A DNA stretch of 64,000 bases from Lysinimonas soli (GCF_042655435.1 NZ_JBHSMG010000002.1:124001-188000); one strand, 5' to 3'; counted from the first letter of the stretch, positions 43,719-52,874 are shown. Notes: a model not told the origin generated them from the sequence alone. Program-made: numbers and translations.

Positions 43719-44687
43719 CTAGCGCGCGGCGCCGAGCTCCCCGTCGACGCCGAGCTCACCCATGATGCGGTTGAGGTCGGCGACGGTCGCGAACTCGATC
43801 GTCACCGTGCCCTTCGCGGCACCCAGGGTGATCTTGACCCGGGTGTTCAGCCGGTCGCCGAGGCGCACGGCGAGGTCGTCGAGATGGTGCTGACGCCGCC
43901 CCGCCGTCGGCTTCGTGGCCCGCGGTTTCGGCGGCGAGACGACCCCCGCCGCGGCCTCCGCCGCGCGCACCGAGAGGTCTTCGTTGACGATCTTGTCGGC
44001 GAGCCGTTCCATCGCCTGCGGATCGCCCACCGACAGGATCGCGCGAGCGTGCCCCGCGGTCAGCACGCCGGCGGCGACGCGGCGCTGAACCCCTTCGGGC
44101 AGGCGCAGCAGCCGGATGGTGTTGGTGATCTGCGGACGGGAACGCCCGATCCGTTCGGCGAGCTGCTCCTGTGTGATCCCGAAGTCGGCCAGCAACTGCT
44201 GGTAGGCCGACGCTTCTTCGAGCGGATTCAGTTCGGCGCGGTGCAGGTTCTCGAGCAGGGCATCCCGCAGCATTGCGTCGTCCGCTGTGTTCTTGACGAC
44301 GGCGGGGATCGTGTCGAGTCCAGCCAGCTTGCTGGCACGCAGCCGGCGCTCGCCCATGATGAGCTCGAACTGCGGCTCTCCCGCGGCGGCACCGGCCCGC
44401 GGCCGCACGACGATCGGTTGCAGCACTCCGAACTCGCGCACCGAGACGACGAGTTCGTTGAGCTCCTCCGGGCGGAACTCCAGGCGCGGTTGCTGGGGGT
44501 TGGGAACGATGTCGTCGGGGGAGAGGTTGGCGAGCCGTGCCCCCGGCACCGTCACCAGCCCCTCGCCCAGGTCCGTCCCCGGTCCGGCCGGGAAGAAGAC
44601 GTCGACGGGGCGTGCGCCCTCCTCGGCCGTCGGGATCAATGCGCCGATCCCCCGGCCGAGTCCGGTGCGCTTGGGTGCGGCTGCCAT
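43719..44687 (-). CDS. parB: ParB/Spo0J chromosome partition protein
   Basis: 322 aa. The N-terminal CTPase domain contains DIVPNPQQPRLEFRPEELNE and the arginine-rich patch MGERRLRASKLAGLD. The central HTH (GITQEQLAERIGRSRPQITN, then TIRLLRLP) recognises parS. The C-terminal dimerisation helix ends ELGVDGELGAAR. Works with ParA and the two parS sites found at 45596 and 46314. Its ATG overlaps the parA stop codon (TAATG). Confidence 0.96.
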   Translation of the reverse strand: MAAAPKRTGLGRGIGALIPTAEEGARPVDVFFPAGPGTDLGEGLVTVPGARLANLSPDDIVPNPQQPRLEFRPEELNELVVSVREFGVLQPIVVRPRAGAAAGEPQFELIMGERRLRASKLAGLDTIPAVVKNTADDAMLRDALLENLHRAELNPLEEASAYQQLLADFGITQEQLAERIGRSRPQITNTIRLLRLPEGVQRRVAAGVLTAGHARAILSVGDPQAMERLADKIVNEDLSVRAAEAAAGVVSPPKPRATKPTAGRRQHHLDDLAVRLGDRLNTRVKITLGAAKGTVTIEFATVADLNRIMGELGVDGELGAAR

Positions 44688-45574
44688 TACTTCTCTCCCC
44701 GTCGGGCGATCTCGGATGCGGCCTCGCGGTACGAGAGCGCCCCGGGCGAGTTCGCGTCATAGCTGACCACGCTCTGCCCGTAGCTCGGCGCCTCCGAGAT
44801 CCGCACCGAACGCGGGATCAGGGTATGCAGTGCCTCGGTCGGGAAGTGCTGGCGGACCTCGTTGACCACCTGATTGGCGAGGTTGGTGCGCGAGTCGTAC
44901 ATCGTCAGCAGGATCGTCGACACCGCCAGATCCGGATTGAGGTGCCGCTCGATGAGCTTGATGTTGCTGAGCAGCTGGCTGAGCCCCTCGAGCGCGTAGT
45001 ACTCGCACTGGATCGGAATCAGCACCTCGCGGGCGGCCACGAAGGCGTTGATGGTGAGCAGGCCGAGCGACGGCGGGCAGTCGATGAAGACGTAGTGGTA
45101 GGGCTGCTCCTGCTCGGCGAGGAAGCGGTCGAGCGCTCCGCGCAGCCGTTGTTCCCGGGCCACGAGCGAGACCAGTTCGATCTCCGCCCCGGCCAGGTGG
45201 ATCGTCGCCGGGATGCACGCGAGGCCCTCGAACTCCGGGCTGGTCTGCACGACCTCGCTGATCGGCACGTCGTTGATGATCACGTCGTACACGCTCGGGG
45301 TCTCGGAACGATGTTCCACGCCGAGCGCCGTCGATGCGTTGCCCTGCGGATCCAGGTCGATCACGAGTACGCGGGCACCGGACTGCGCAAGGGCCGCCGC
45401 CAGGTTGACGGTCGTCGTGGTCTTGCCGACGCCGCCCTTCTGGTTCGCCACCGTGAAGATGCGGGTGCGGGCGGGCAGCGGCAGCCGCTCTTCCGCCAAG
45501 GCGACGCGGCGGCGCGCGAGGTCGGCGATCTCCCGAGCGAGCGGGGTCTCGTCGTATCGTTTCTCGGTGCTCAC
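44687..45574 (-). CDS. parA: ParA/Soj chromosome partition ATPase
   Basis: 295 aa. Deviant Walker A VANQKGGVGKTTTTVNLAAA (about 42-60), Walker A' LVIDLDPQGNASTALG, Walker B YVFIDCPPSLGLLTINAF. A 35-residue N-terminal extension precedes the ATPase fold. GTG start at 45574. A perfect parS site lies 22 nt upstream of it, between rsmG and parA. Confidence 0.96.
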   Translation of the reverse strand: MSTEKRYDETPLAREIADLARRRVALAEERLPLPARTRIFTVANQKGGVGKTTTTVNLAAALAQSGARVLVIDLDPQGNASTALGVEHRSETPSVYDVIINDVPISEVVQTSPEFEGLACIPATIHLAGAEIELVSLVAREQRLRGALDRFLAEQEQPYHYVFIDCPPSLGLLTINAFVAAREVLIPIQCEYYALEGLSQLLSNIKLIERHLNPDLAVSTILLTMYDSRTNLANQVVNEVRQHFPTEALHTLIPRSVRISEAPSYGQSVVSYDANSPGALSYREAASEIARRGEK

Positions 45575-45595
45575 TGGAGCGGGATCCCTCTCGGA

Positions 45596-45611
45596 TGTTT
45601 CACGTGAAACA
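45596..45611. promoter_or_regulatory. parS site
   Basis: TGTTTCACGTGAAACA, a perfect 16-bp palindrome identical to the bacterial parS consensus, between parA and rsmG. Confidence 0.97.
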
Positions 45612-45645
45612 AGTGGTGCGCGTCGGTTGGTGGCCCGGCGTCGAA

Positions 45646-46311
45646 TTAGTCCACTGTAGCCCGAAACACCCGGGTCACCTCGGGGACGATTCCCTCACCC
45701 AGCACGATCACCTCGACGCCCCGCAGGCGGGCCGCGCGGATCTGCTTCGCCGCCGCGACCAGCTCGTCGCCGACGCGCTCGCCCTTCATGAAGACCAGCT
45801 CGCCGCCCGGCTTGGCCAGGGGAGCGGTGATCGGGATCAGCTTGCTCAGCGACGACACGGCCCGCGCCGTCACCTGATCCAAGCGCTCGACCCACGGTGC
45901 GTCCTCGGCGCGGGCGCGCTCGACCCGCACATTGCCGAGACCCAGCCGAGCGGTCTCGGACCGCAACCAGTCGACCCGTCGTTCCATCGGCTCCACGAGC
46001 ACGAAATCGACATCGGGGCGCGCGATCCCGAGCACGAGACCCGGCAGCCCGGCACCGCTGCCGATATCGCCCACCACACCAGGGCGCAGCAAGGGGGCGA
46101 GCAGCACGCAGTTCAGGATGTGCCTGCTCCACAGGCGCGCCGGCTCGAGGGGCCCGATCAGCCCGAGCTCTTCGCCGCGCTCACCGAGTTCGCGAGCGAA
46201 GTCCCGAGCGACCTCGATCCGCTCGCCGAACAGGCTTGCGGCGACAGCCGGTTCCGCCTCGACCTCAGCCACGCGCGGCTCGGACCGACGACCGGCGGGG
46301 TCGATCACCAC
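45646..46311 (-). CDS. rsmG: 16S rRNA (guanine527-N7)-methyltransferase
   Basis: 221 aa. SAM-binding motif VVGDIGSGAGLPGLVLGIAR (about 78-97), preceded by LWSRHILNCVLLAPLL as in GidB/RsmG. Methylates G527 of 16S rRNA; loss gives low-level streptomycin resistance in other bacteria. The start is uncertain: a GTG-GTG at 46311 directly follows a parS site, and a GTG giving VAEVEAEPAVAASLFG would match the usual family start better. Part of the conserved rpmH-to-parB cluster. Confidence 0.93.
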   Translation of the reverse strand: MVIDPAGRRSEPRVAEVEAEPAVAASLFGERIEVARDFARELGERGEELGLIGPLEPARLWSRHILNCVLLAPLLRPGVVGDIGSGAGLPGLVLGIARPDVDFVLVEPMERRVDWLRSETARLGLGNVRVERARAEDAPWVERLDQVTARAVSSLSKLIPITAPLAKPGGELVFMKGERVGDELVAAAKQIRAARLRGVEVIVLGEGIVPEVTRVFRATVD

Positions 46312-46313
46312 GG

Positions 46314-46329
46314 TGTTTCACGTGAAACA
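46314..46329. promoter_or_regulatory. parS site
   Basis: Second perfect TGTTTCACGTGAAACA palindrome, between rsmG and jag and touching the start region of rsmG; about 4.1 kb from the putative oriC. Confidence 0.97.
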
Positions 46330-46338
46330 TCCGGAACG

Positions 46339-46911
46339 TCACCCGCGGGTGATCACCGTGTGCCGGTCGCGACCCTCGCCCTCGGACTGCGAGGTGAATC
46401 CGCGCTCGGCCACGATGTCGTGCACGATCTTGCGCTCGTAGCTCGACATCGGGGGAAGCGAGGCGGATGCCGCGCCCTCCTCGATCCGAGCGACCGCCCG
46501 ATCGACGAGCGTCGCCAGTTCCGCGGCGCGCTGGTCGCGCGATCCGCCGATGTCGAGGATCAGCCGCGAGAAGCGACCGGTCTTGTTCTGCACTGCGAGG
46601 CGGGTCAGCTCCTGCAGCGCGGCCACGGTGTCGGGCTTGGAGAGCAGACGGAGGTTCGCTCCCTCACTCGCGGTCACCGACACGTAGGCCCGACCCGACC
46701 GGGCGTCGATGTCGATGTCTCCATCGATGTCGGTGATATCGAGCAGCTCCTCGATGTAGTCGGCCGCGACGTCGCCCTCCTCGACGAGGTCCTGCTCACT
46801 CGGGGCGGCCTCCGCACCGCGGGCCTCGCCCGGCCCGGCCGGGGGAGTGTCGCCGACGATCAGCACCTCATCGGTCACGTCGTCGGTCTGGCTCTGCGTC
46901 ACGTCGCTCAC
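46339..46911 (-). CDS. jag: Jag/KhpB-like RNA-binding protein (KH-R3H)
   Basis: 190 aa. An acidic, disordered N-terminus (about 1-45) replaces the Jag_N domain of firmicute proteins. The KH domain covers about 50-130 (DIDGDIDIDARSGRAYVSVT, LSKPDTVAALQELTRLAV). The R3H domain has R and H spaced as in YERKIVHDIVAERG (about 158). Binds RNA with a KhpA partner in other bacteria. GTG start overlaps the yidC stop (GTGA). Confidence 0.9.
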   Translation of the reverse strand: MSDVTQSQTDDVTDEVLIVGDTPPAGPGEARGAEAAPSEQDLVEEGDVAADYIEELLDITDIDGDIDIDARSGRAYVSVTASEGANLRLLSKPDTVAALQELTRLAVQNKTGRFSRLILDIGGSRDQRAAELATLVDRAVARIEEGAASASLPPMSSYERKIVHDIVAERGFTSQSEGEGRDRHTVITRG

Positions 46912-47897
46912 TTCTTGGTGCTCCCGGTCTTCTTCGCGCGGTTCTTGCCCACCGGCTGGCTCCGTTGCGTGGTGATCTTCTTCGGTTCCTCGCCGGTGTC
47001 GGCCGCCAGCGCCTCGGCGTCATCCGTCATGCGCGCCCGATTGCGCTTCGCCAGCCGGGCCTCGCGGGCCAGCGCGGCCTCGCTGCCCGGAGTAGGCATG
47101 TTCCGGATCACCAGGAACTGCTGCACCATGGTCCAGATGTTCGAGGTCAGCCAGTAGAACATCACGCCGATCGGGAACGCGAATCCCGAGAAGGCGAACA
47201 CCAGCGGCAGGATGTAGAGCAGAATCCGCTGCTGCCGGTACATCGGGCTGGCCTTCATCTCGGGGCTCTGGTTCTTCGACATGATCTGCAGTTGCGTGAT
47301 GAACTGCGATGCGGTCATGACGACGACCATGAAGGCCGCGATCGCGACGACGATGTAGTTGTGCGCGTCGAGGGCGGTCTGGATGCTCAGATTCAGTGGC
47401 GCCTTGAAGTCACCGCTGAACAGGTAGGCATGACCGAACTGCTGCGACAGCTGCTGCGTCAGAAGCCCGACGCCGGCCTTGCCCGAGCGGGCCTCGGTCA
47501 GCACCGAGAACAGACTGAAGAAGATCGGCATCTGGATCAGAAGCGGCAAGCACGACGACAGCGGGTTCGTGCCGGCCTTGCGGTACAGCTCCATGGTCTC
47601 GCGCTGCATCGCCTCGCGGGAGAACTGATCCTTCTTGCCCTTGTACTTGTCCTGAATCTTCTTCAGCTGCGGCGCGACCTCCATCATCTTGCGCTGGCTC
47701 TTGATCTGCCGCACGAAGATCGGAATGAGAGCAGCCCGCACCACCAGCACCAAGCCGACGATCGACAGCACCCAGGTGAGGCCGGCCGCCGGATCCATGC
47801 CGAGGATCTGGAGCAGTTGGTGGAAGCCGACGAGGATCGCCTCGATCACCCACTTGATGGGCGTCAGGATGGTGCCGAGGAATCCGAGGAGATCCAT
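46908..47897 (-). CDS. yidC: YidC membrane protein insertase
   Basis: 329 aa, Gram-positive type without the large periplasmic domain. Five hydrophobic helices. Conserved stretches: IRKLVKQ-like cytosolic loop with MMEVAPQLKKIQDKYKGK and QRETMELYRKAGTNPLSSCL, then LLIQMPIFFSLFSVL and FPIGVMFYWLTSNIWTMVQQ. Basic Lys/Arg-rich tail. It inserts and folds membrane proteins with or without SecYEG. Lies 3 nt after yidD. Confidence 0.95.
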   Translation of the reverse strand: MDLLGFLGTILTPIKWVIEAILVGFHQLLQILGMDPAAGLTWVLSIVGLVLVVRAALIPIFVRQIKSQRKMMEVAPQLKKIQDKYKGKKDQFSREAMQRETMELYRKAGTNPLSSCLPLLIQMPIFFSLFSVLTEARSGKAGVGLLTQQLSQQFGHAYLFSGDFKAPLNLSIQTALDAHNYIVVAIAAFMVVVMTASQFITQLQIMSKNQSPEMKASPMYRQQRILLYILPLVFAFSGFAFPIGVMFYWLTSNIWTMVQQFLVIRNMPTPGSEAALAREARLAKRNRARMTDDAEALAADTGEEPKKITTQRSQPVGKNRAKKTGSTKK

Positions 47898-47900
47898 GTG

Positions 47901-48212
47901 TCAGGCCTTTCCGTGGCTTGCCATCGTGACGAAGCCGAAGCGAGTGAGCTGGTAGCGGGGGATCCGGCGCTCAGGCACGTCATCCACGCCGCCCTTCGCC
48001 CACGGGTGGCAGCGGGCGATCCGCCAACTGCCGAGGGCGATTCCCTTGAACACGCCGTGCTGCTGGATGGCGCCGAGCGCGTAGCCAGAGCAGCTGGGGT
48101 AGTAGCGGCAGACGTCGCCGTAGAGCGGAGAGATGACCGCGCGGTACACGCGAAGAATCAGCACGCACAGGTTGCGCGGAAGCAGGAACAGGAACGCGAG
48201 AAGGCGCATCAT
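47901..48212 (-). CDS. yidD: YidD membrane protein insertion efficiency factor
   Basis: 103 aa. Family core ISPLYGDVCRYYPSCSGYAL and QHGVFKGIALGSWRIARCHPW with the characteristic three cysteines. An N-terminal amphipathic membrane-binding helix precedes it. Start is the first of two ATG codons (MMRLL), overlapping the rnpA stop (ATGA-type overlap). Assists YidC-mediated insertion. Confidence 0.95.
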   Translation of the reverse strand: MMRLLAFLFLLPRNLCVLILRVYRAVISPLYGDVCRYYPSCSGYALGAIQQHGVFKGIALGSWRIARCHPWAKGGVDDVPERRIPRYQLTRFGFVTMASHGKA

Positions 48213-48550
48213 CGCGGCATCAGACTCGCATCGAGGGCGTTGTGCATGTCGTCGGCGAGGGTAGCCCAGCTCCGCTGAGCGGATCCGGGGAGCACCCGCA
48301 CGACCACGTCGCTTCCCCGTACCCCGGCATCCACAAACTGCCGGCCGAGAGCACGGTAGCGGCGACGCACCAAATTGCGGTCGACCGCATTGCCCACCGA
48401 TCGTGAGACGATCACGCCGAAGCGAAGCGGATCCTGGGGTGCCCGATCCAGCCGGTAGTAGACCGCAGCGGGCGTCACCGAGCGACGGCCGCGCCGGACC
48501 ACCGCACGGAAGTCCTCGGCATGGACCACCCGGTTCGCCCTGGCGAGCAC
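48209..48550 (-). CDS. rnpA: Ribonuclease P protein component
   Basis: 113 aa. Basic RNA-binding protein; the family RNR motif appears as VGNAVDRNLVRRRYRALGRQ, preceded by RFGVIVSRSVGNA. It pairs with the RnpB RNA to mature tRNA 5' ends. GTG start (VLARANRVVHAEDF), 6 nt after the rpmH stop. Confidence 0.95.
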   Translation of the reverse strand: MLARANRVVHAEDFRAVVRRGRRSVTPAAVYYRLDRAPQDPLRFGVIVSRSVGNAVDRNLVRRRYRALGRQFVDAGVRGSDVVVRVLPGSAQRSWATLADDMHNALDASLMPR

Positions 48551-48556
48551 CGGGTA

Positions 48557-48694
48557 CTACGCGGAGAGCTCGGTGCGCCCCTTGCGGCGACGGGCGCCGA
48601 GGATCGCGCGCCCGGCGCGGGTGCGCATGCGCAGACGGAAGCCGTGCACCTTGGCGCGGCGCCGATTGTTCGGCTGGAAGGTTCGCTTGGTCAT
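48557..48694 (-). CDS. rpmH: 50S ribosomal protein L34
   Basis: 45 aa: MTKRTFQPNNRRRAKVHGFR then LRMRTRAGRAILGARRRKGR and TELSA. Complete match to the L34 pattern. It is the first gene of the leftward cluster that reads through to parB, and is divergent from dnaA. Confidence 0.98.
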   Translation of the reverse strand: MTKRTFQPNNRRRAKVHGFRLRMRTRAGRAILGARRRKGRTELSA

Positions 48695-48914
48695 GGTGGT
48701 ATCTCCAAAACCCGGCTCGATGTGACCGGGAAGAACGGGGACCGCCCACGGGCAGTCGTCAACTGATTAAAAATAGGGCCTGAATGGGCCCCGGTCAAAC
48801 CACAGAGGCCAACCGTCCATTATCCACACCAAACCCGGGATGCGTTGGTCACGACGCACCCTGCGAACTAAGGTGAATCCGCGACCGCAGCCAACCCCCG
48901 AGCCGAGAGACACG
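48695..48914. promoter_or_regulatory. rpmH-dnaA divergent promoter region with DnaA box
   Basis: 220-nt gap. Contains a perfect DnaA box TTATCCACA at 48820-48828, a local AT-rich patch (GATTAAAAATAG near 48766), and must hold the rpmH and dnaA promoters. DnaA autoregulation through this box is expected from other bacteria. Confidence 0.75.
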
Positions 48915-50384
48915 ATGACCGACATACCGGATCCCACCCGCGAACTCTGGGGCTCCGTGTTGACTCTGCTCGGCAGCGATGACCGCATCACCCCGCAGTT
49001 GCAGGGGTTCATCAATCTCGTCGAGCCCAAAGGCGTGCTGGCCGGCACGCTCTATCTCGAGGTACCCAACGAGCTCACGCGCGGCATGCTGGACCAGCGC
49101 ATCCGGGTTCCGCTGCTCAACGCCCTCAGCACGATCGACGAAGAGCACGGCATCTCGAACTTCGCGATCGTCGTGAACCCCGAGATCCAGCATCCCGGGT
49201 TCGGTGCCTCCGGCGGTTCCGGCGGCTCCGCGAATGAGAGTTCCGTCGCCGCCGAATCGCCTCGTGAACAGACTCCCAGCGCATCCGTCCCACCGTCGCC
49301 GACCGCCGGCAACCCGATCGGCGATCAGGCCCGCCGTTCCGACACCCGCCTCAACCCCAAGTACAACTTCGACAACTTCGTGATCGGCGGCTCCAACCGG
49401 TTCGCGCACGCCGCGGCCGTCGCGGTCGCCGAGGCCCCCGCCAAGGCGTACAACCCACTGTTCATCTATGGAGACTCCGGACTCGGCAAGACCCACTTGC
49501 TGCACGCGATCGGCCACTACGCCGAGCGGCTGTATCCGGGCATCCGCGTGCGCTACGTGAGCTCCGAGGAGTTCACCAACGACTTCATCAACTCGATCGC
49601 GAACAACCGGGCCGCTGCGTTCCAGGCGCGCTACCGCGAGATCGACATCCTGCTCATCGACGACATCCAGTTCCTGCAGCGAGCGGTCGAGACCCAAGAG
49701 GCCTTCTTCCACACCTTCAACACGCTGCATGATCACAACAAGCAGGTCGTCATCACGAGCGATGTCGCACCGAAACACCTCACCGGCTTCGAAGACCGGA
49801 TGCGGTCGCGCTTCGAGTGGGGGCTGATCACCGATGTGCAGGCTCCCGACCTCGAGACCCGCATCGCGATCCTCCGCAAGAAGGCGCAGAGCGAGAAGCT
49901 CCAGGTTCCCGACGAGATCCTCGAGTACATGGCGACGAAGGTCTCGTCGAACATCCGGGAACTCGAGGGAACCCTGATCCGCGTCACGGCCTTCGCCAAT
50001 CTCAATCGCACGACCGTCGACCTGCAACTCGTGCAGACCGTGCTCAAGGACCTGATCACTCTCGACGAAGACAATGTGATCGCGCCGGTCGACATCATCA
50101 ATCACACCGCCGACTACTTCAAGCTCACCGTCGACGACCTCTACGGCTCCAGCAGGTCGCAGGCGGTGGCCACAGCCCGGCAGATCGCGATGTACCTCTG
50201 CCGTGAGATGACCAGCCTGTCGCTTCCCAAGATCGGGCAGCTCTTCGGCAACCGCGATCACACCACGGTGATGTACGCCAATAAGAAGATCAGCGAACTC
50301 ATGAAAGAACGCCGGTCGATCTACAACCAGGTCACCGAGCTCACGAGCCGCATCAAGCAGACCCAGCGCTTCAACAAGCTCTGA
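48915..50384 (+). CDS. dnaA: Chromosomal replication initiator DnaA
   Basis: 489 aa. Domain I about 1-90; a Gly/Ser/Pro-rich domain II (about 95-145). AAA+ domain III: Walker A YGDSGLGKTHLLHAIGHYAE, Walker B DILLIDDIQFLQ. Domain IV: DnaA signature PKIGQLFGNRDHTTVMYANK, which reads the 9-bp DnaA box. The ATG at 48915 gives the family start MTDIPDPTRELWGSV; the longer open frame crosses the promoter. Binds the boxes around 48820 and 50474-50651. Confidence 0.97.
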   Translation: MTDIPDPTRELWGSVLTLLGSDDRITPQLQGFINLVEPKGVLAGTLYLEVPNELTRGMLDQRIRVPLLNALSTIDEEHGISNFAIVVNPEIQHPGFGASGGSGGSANESSVAAESPREQTPSASVPPSPTAGNPIGDQARRSDTRLNPKYNFDNFVIGGSNRFAHAAAVAVAEAPAKAYNPLFIYGDSGLGKTHLLHAIGHYAERLYPGIRVRYVSSEEFTNDFINSIANNRAAAFQARYREIDILLIDDIQFLQRAVETQEAFFHTFNTLHDHNKQVVITSDVAPKHLTGFEDRMRSRFEWGLITDVQAPDLETRIAILRKKAQSEKLQVPDEILEYMATKVSSNIRELEGTLIRVTAFANLNRTTVDLQLVQTVLKDLITLDEDNVIAPVDIINHTADYFKLTVDDLYGSSRSQAVATARQIAMYLCREMTSLSLPKIGQLFGNRDHTTVMYANKKISELMKERRSIYNQVTELTSRIKQTQRFNKL

Positions 50385-50823
50385 GCTCGCTCCGCGCGGG
50401 TCATCGTCACCCCTCCTTTGGGGGACTAGACAACCCGGGTATGAATTCGCGATTGCACATGCTGTGCACAACCTGTGGATAACTATCGTGGCGCGCCGAA
50501 CAACCGTGTTGAGAATCACCGCTCGACTGTGGAACCACACGGGGCACCGGCCGACATCGGATCTCGGCGCTCCGTGTGATTCCACCGACCACCCACAACT
50601 TGCACGCGTGTAGTTATCCGATGACTGCTGGCCCCGCGCGACTTGTCCACAGATCCCACAGCGGTTAAGAAGATTAACTCTCTCTTCTCCTTCTCAACTC
50701 GATCACAACCCCCAGGGGCTCGCCGGGCCCCGCGATCCCCGAACTGAGCGCTGCTCTTCCTGTGCCAGGATCGGGGTGACAGTATTGACGCCCCTGGCAA
50801 GATTCGAACGACAAGGAGTTCGC
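50385..50823. other. oriC: Putative chromosomal origin oriC (dnaA-dnaN gap)
   Basis: 439 nt with no gene. DnaA-box words: TGTGCACAA (50463-50471, two mismatches), TGTGGATAA (50474-50482, perfect on the complement), TTATCCGAT (50614-50622, two mismatches), TTGTCCACA (50643-50651, one mismatch). An AT-rich, pyrimidine-strand stretch (50660-50700, TTAAGAAGATTAACTC) follows the last box and could be the unwinding element. Strand polarity of genes changes at dnaA. The dnaN promoter must also lie here. Confidence 0.8.
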
Positions 50824-51969
50824 GTGAAGTTCCAAGTCAATCGGGACGTCTTCAGCGAGGCCGTGTCATTCGCCGTCAAGTTGTTGCCCCAACGCACGAC
50901 CCAACCCATCCTGAGCGGCGTGCTCCTCGATGCCTCCGACGGTGCCCTGGTGCTCTCGTCGTTCGACTACGAGGTCTCTTCGCGCACCGAGATCGTGGCC
51001 GAGGTCGACGAACCCGGAACCGCTCTGGTGTCCGGGCGTCTTCTCGCCGACATCGCGAGCCGGCTTCCGAACGCGCCGGTGCAGTTCTCGACCGAGGACG
51101 GCAAGATCGCGGTCAGTTGCGGTTCGGCCAAGTTCACCCTGCTGAGCATGCCCGTCGAGGAATACCCGACCCTGCCCGAGGTCGCCGAACGCACGGGAGT
51201 GCTGCCGGCCGACGACTTCGCGGCCGCCGTCGCTCAGGTTGCGGTCGCGGCATCCCGAGACGACGTCACTCCTGTCATCACGGGCGTGCAGCTCGAAGTC
51301 GGCGACAACAGCCTGTCGCTCGTCGCGACCGACCGCTACCGCGTCGCGGTCCGCGACATCGATTGGGATTCGGGATCGTCGTCGGCGGCCGGAACCACGG
51401 CACTGATCCCGGCCCGCACTCTGTCGGAGATCGGAAAGACCTTCGCGCACAGCGGCACGATCGCCGTCTCGATCGTGCGCGGCGACGACCGTGAGTTGAT
51501 CGCCTTCAGCGCGGACAAGAAGACGGTCACGTCGTTGCTGATCAAGGGCAACTTCCCGCCCGTCAAGCGGCTCTTCCCCGAGACCGTCGACAACTACGCC
51601 GTGGTCAATACGGCGGAACTGATCGAGGCCACTCGCCGGGTGTCGCTCGTCCTCGAGCGCGAGGCGGCGTTGCGATTCAGCTTCTCGATCGACGGGCTGA
51701 CGCTCGAGGCGGCCGGGTCGGAACAGGCGCAGGCGTCGGAGACGATCGACGCGCACCTGCACGGTGACGACACCGTGGTGTCGCTCAAACCGTCCTTCCT
51801 GCTCGACGGGTTGGGCGCCGTGCACTCCGAGTTCGTGCGGATCTCGTTCACCAAGACCGAGAATCCCAACAAACCCGGTCCTGTGCTGATCACCAGCCAG
51901 TCATCGAAAGAGCAGCCCGGCGCCGACAACTACAAGTACCTGCTGCAGCCGAACCTCCTGCTGCGCTGA
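50824..51969 (+). CDS. dnaN: DNA polymerase III sliding clamp (beta subunit)
   Basis: 381 aa, three repeated clamp domains. Starts at GTG (MKFQVNRDVFSEAVSFAVKL), with AAGGAG a few bases upstream; a longer ATG-started frame to 50776 lacks family similarity. Conserved stretches: LLPQRTTQPILSGVLLDASD, TDRYRVAVRDIDW, and the C-terminal YKYLLQPNLLLR as the protein-interaction edge. Second gene of the dnaA cluster. Confidence 0.96.
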   Translation: MKFQVNRDVFSEAVSFAVKLLPQRTTQPILSGVLLDASDGALVLSSFDYEVSSRTEIVAEVDEPGTALVSGRLLADIASRLPNAPVQFSTEDGKIAVSCGSAKFTLLSMPVEEYPTLPEVAERTGVLPADDFAAAVAQVAVAASRDDVTPVITGVQLEVGDNSLSLVATDRYRVAVRDIDWDSGSSSAAGTTALIPARTLSEIGKTFAHSGTIAVSIVRGDDRELIAFSADKKTVTSLLIKGNFPPVKRLFPETVDNYAVVNTAELIEATRRVSLVLEREAALRFSFSIDGLTLEAAGSEQAQASETIDAHLHGDDTVVSLKPSFLLDGLGAVHSEFVRISFTKTENPNKPGPVLITSQSSKEQPGADNYKYLLQPNLLLR

Positions 51970-51983
51970 ACGGAACACGCGAT

Positions 51984-52874
51984 ATGACGACGCACATCGG
52001 ACTCGTCGGCCTCGGCAAGATGGGCAACAACATGCGTCAGCGGCTCCGCGCCGCGGGCGTCGAGGTCACCGGGTACGACCCGAACCCCGCGGTGACCGAC
52101 GTGCCGGACCTGCCTGCCCTGGTCGCAGCTTTGCCCGCGCCGCGGATCGTCTGGGTGATGGTCCCGTCGGGTGCCGTCACGGATGGAGTCATCACCGATC
52201 TCGCCGGCGTGCTCGATGAGGGAGACCTCGTCATCGACGGCGGCAACTCCCGCTACACCGACGACGCCGTGCATTCCCGGCAACTGGGCGAGAACGGCAT
52301 CCGTTTCGCCGACTGCGGTGTGTCCGGCGGTATCTGGGGGTTGACCAACGGGTACGGCCTGATGGCCGGCGGCGATGCCGCCGACATCGAGAGGGCCATG
52401 CCGGTCTTCGACGCGCTGCGCCCCGCGGGTCCGCGGGCCGAGGGATTCGTCCACGCGGGATCAGTCGGTGCCGGGCACTACGCGAAGATGGTGCACAACG
52501 GCATCGAGTACGCCCAGATGCAGGCCTGGGCTGAGGGATACGAGCTCCTCGATTCGAGCAAGGAGATCATCCACGACGTCACCGGCGTGTTCAAGGCCTG
52601 GCAGCGGGGAACCGTCGTGCGCAGCTGGCTGCTGGAACTCCTGGTGAAGGCCCTCGAGGAAGACCCGGAGTTCAAGGACATCGAGGGCTATGTCGACGAT
52701 TCCGGCGAGGGTCGATGGACGGTCGTCGAGGCGCTCAATCACGCCGTCCCCGTTCCCACGATCAGCGCCTCGATCTTCGCGCGGTTCGTGTCGCGCCAGG
52801 AGGATTCGCCGGCGATGAAGGCGGTCGCCGCCCTGCGCAAGCAGTTCGGCGGTCACGCCGTGCGCAAGTCCTGA
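51984..52874 (+). CDS. gnd: 6-phosphogluconate dehydrogenase, decarboxylating (short type)
   Basis: 296 aa, the short NAD-preferring type rather than the 470-aa form. Rossmann motif GLVGLGKMGNNMRQRLRAAG, DGGNSRYTDDA, FADCGVSGGIWGL, and the catalytic Lys in GAGHYAKMVHNGIEYA (about 167). Makes ribulose-5-phosphate in the pentose phosphate pathway. Its place between dnaN and recF is standard for actinobacteria. It starts 14 nt after dnaN. Confidence 0.94.
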   Translation: MTTHIGLVGLGKMGNNMRQRLRAAGVEVTGYDPNPAVTDVPDLPALVAALPAPRIVWVMVPSGAVTDGVITDLAGVLDEGDLVIDGGNSRYTDDAVHSRQLGENGIRFADCGVSGGIWGLTNGYGLMAGGDAADIERAMPVFDALRPAGPRAEGFVHAGSVGAGHYAKMVHNGIEYAQMQAWAEGYELLDSSKEIIHDVTGVFKAWQRGTVVRSWLLELLVKALEEDPEFKDIEGYVDDSGEGRWTVVEALNHAVPVPTISASIFARFVSRQEDSPAMKAVAALRKQFGGHAVRKS

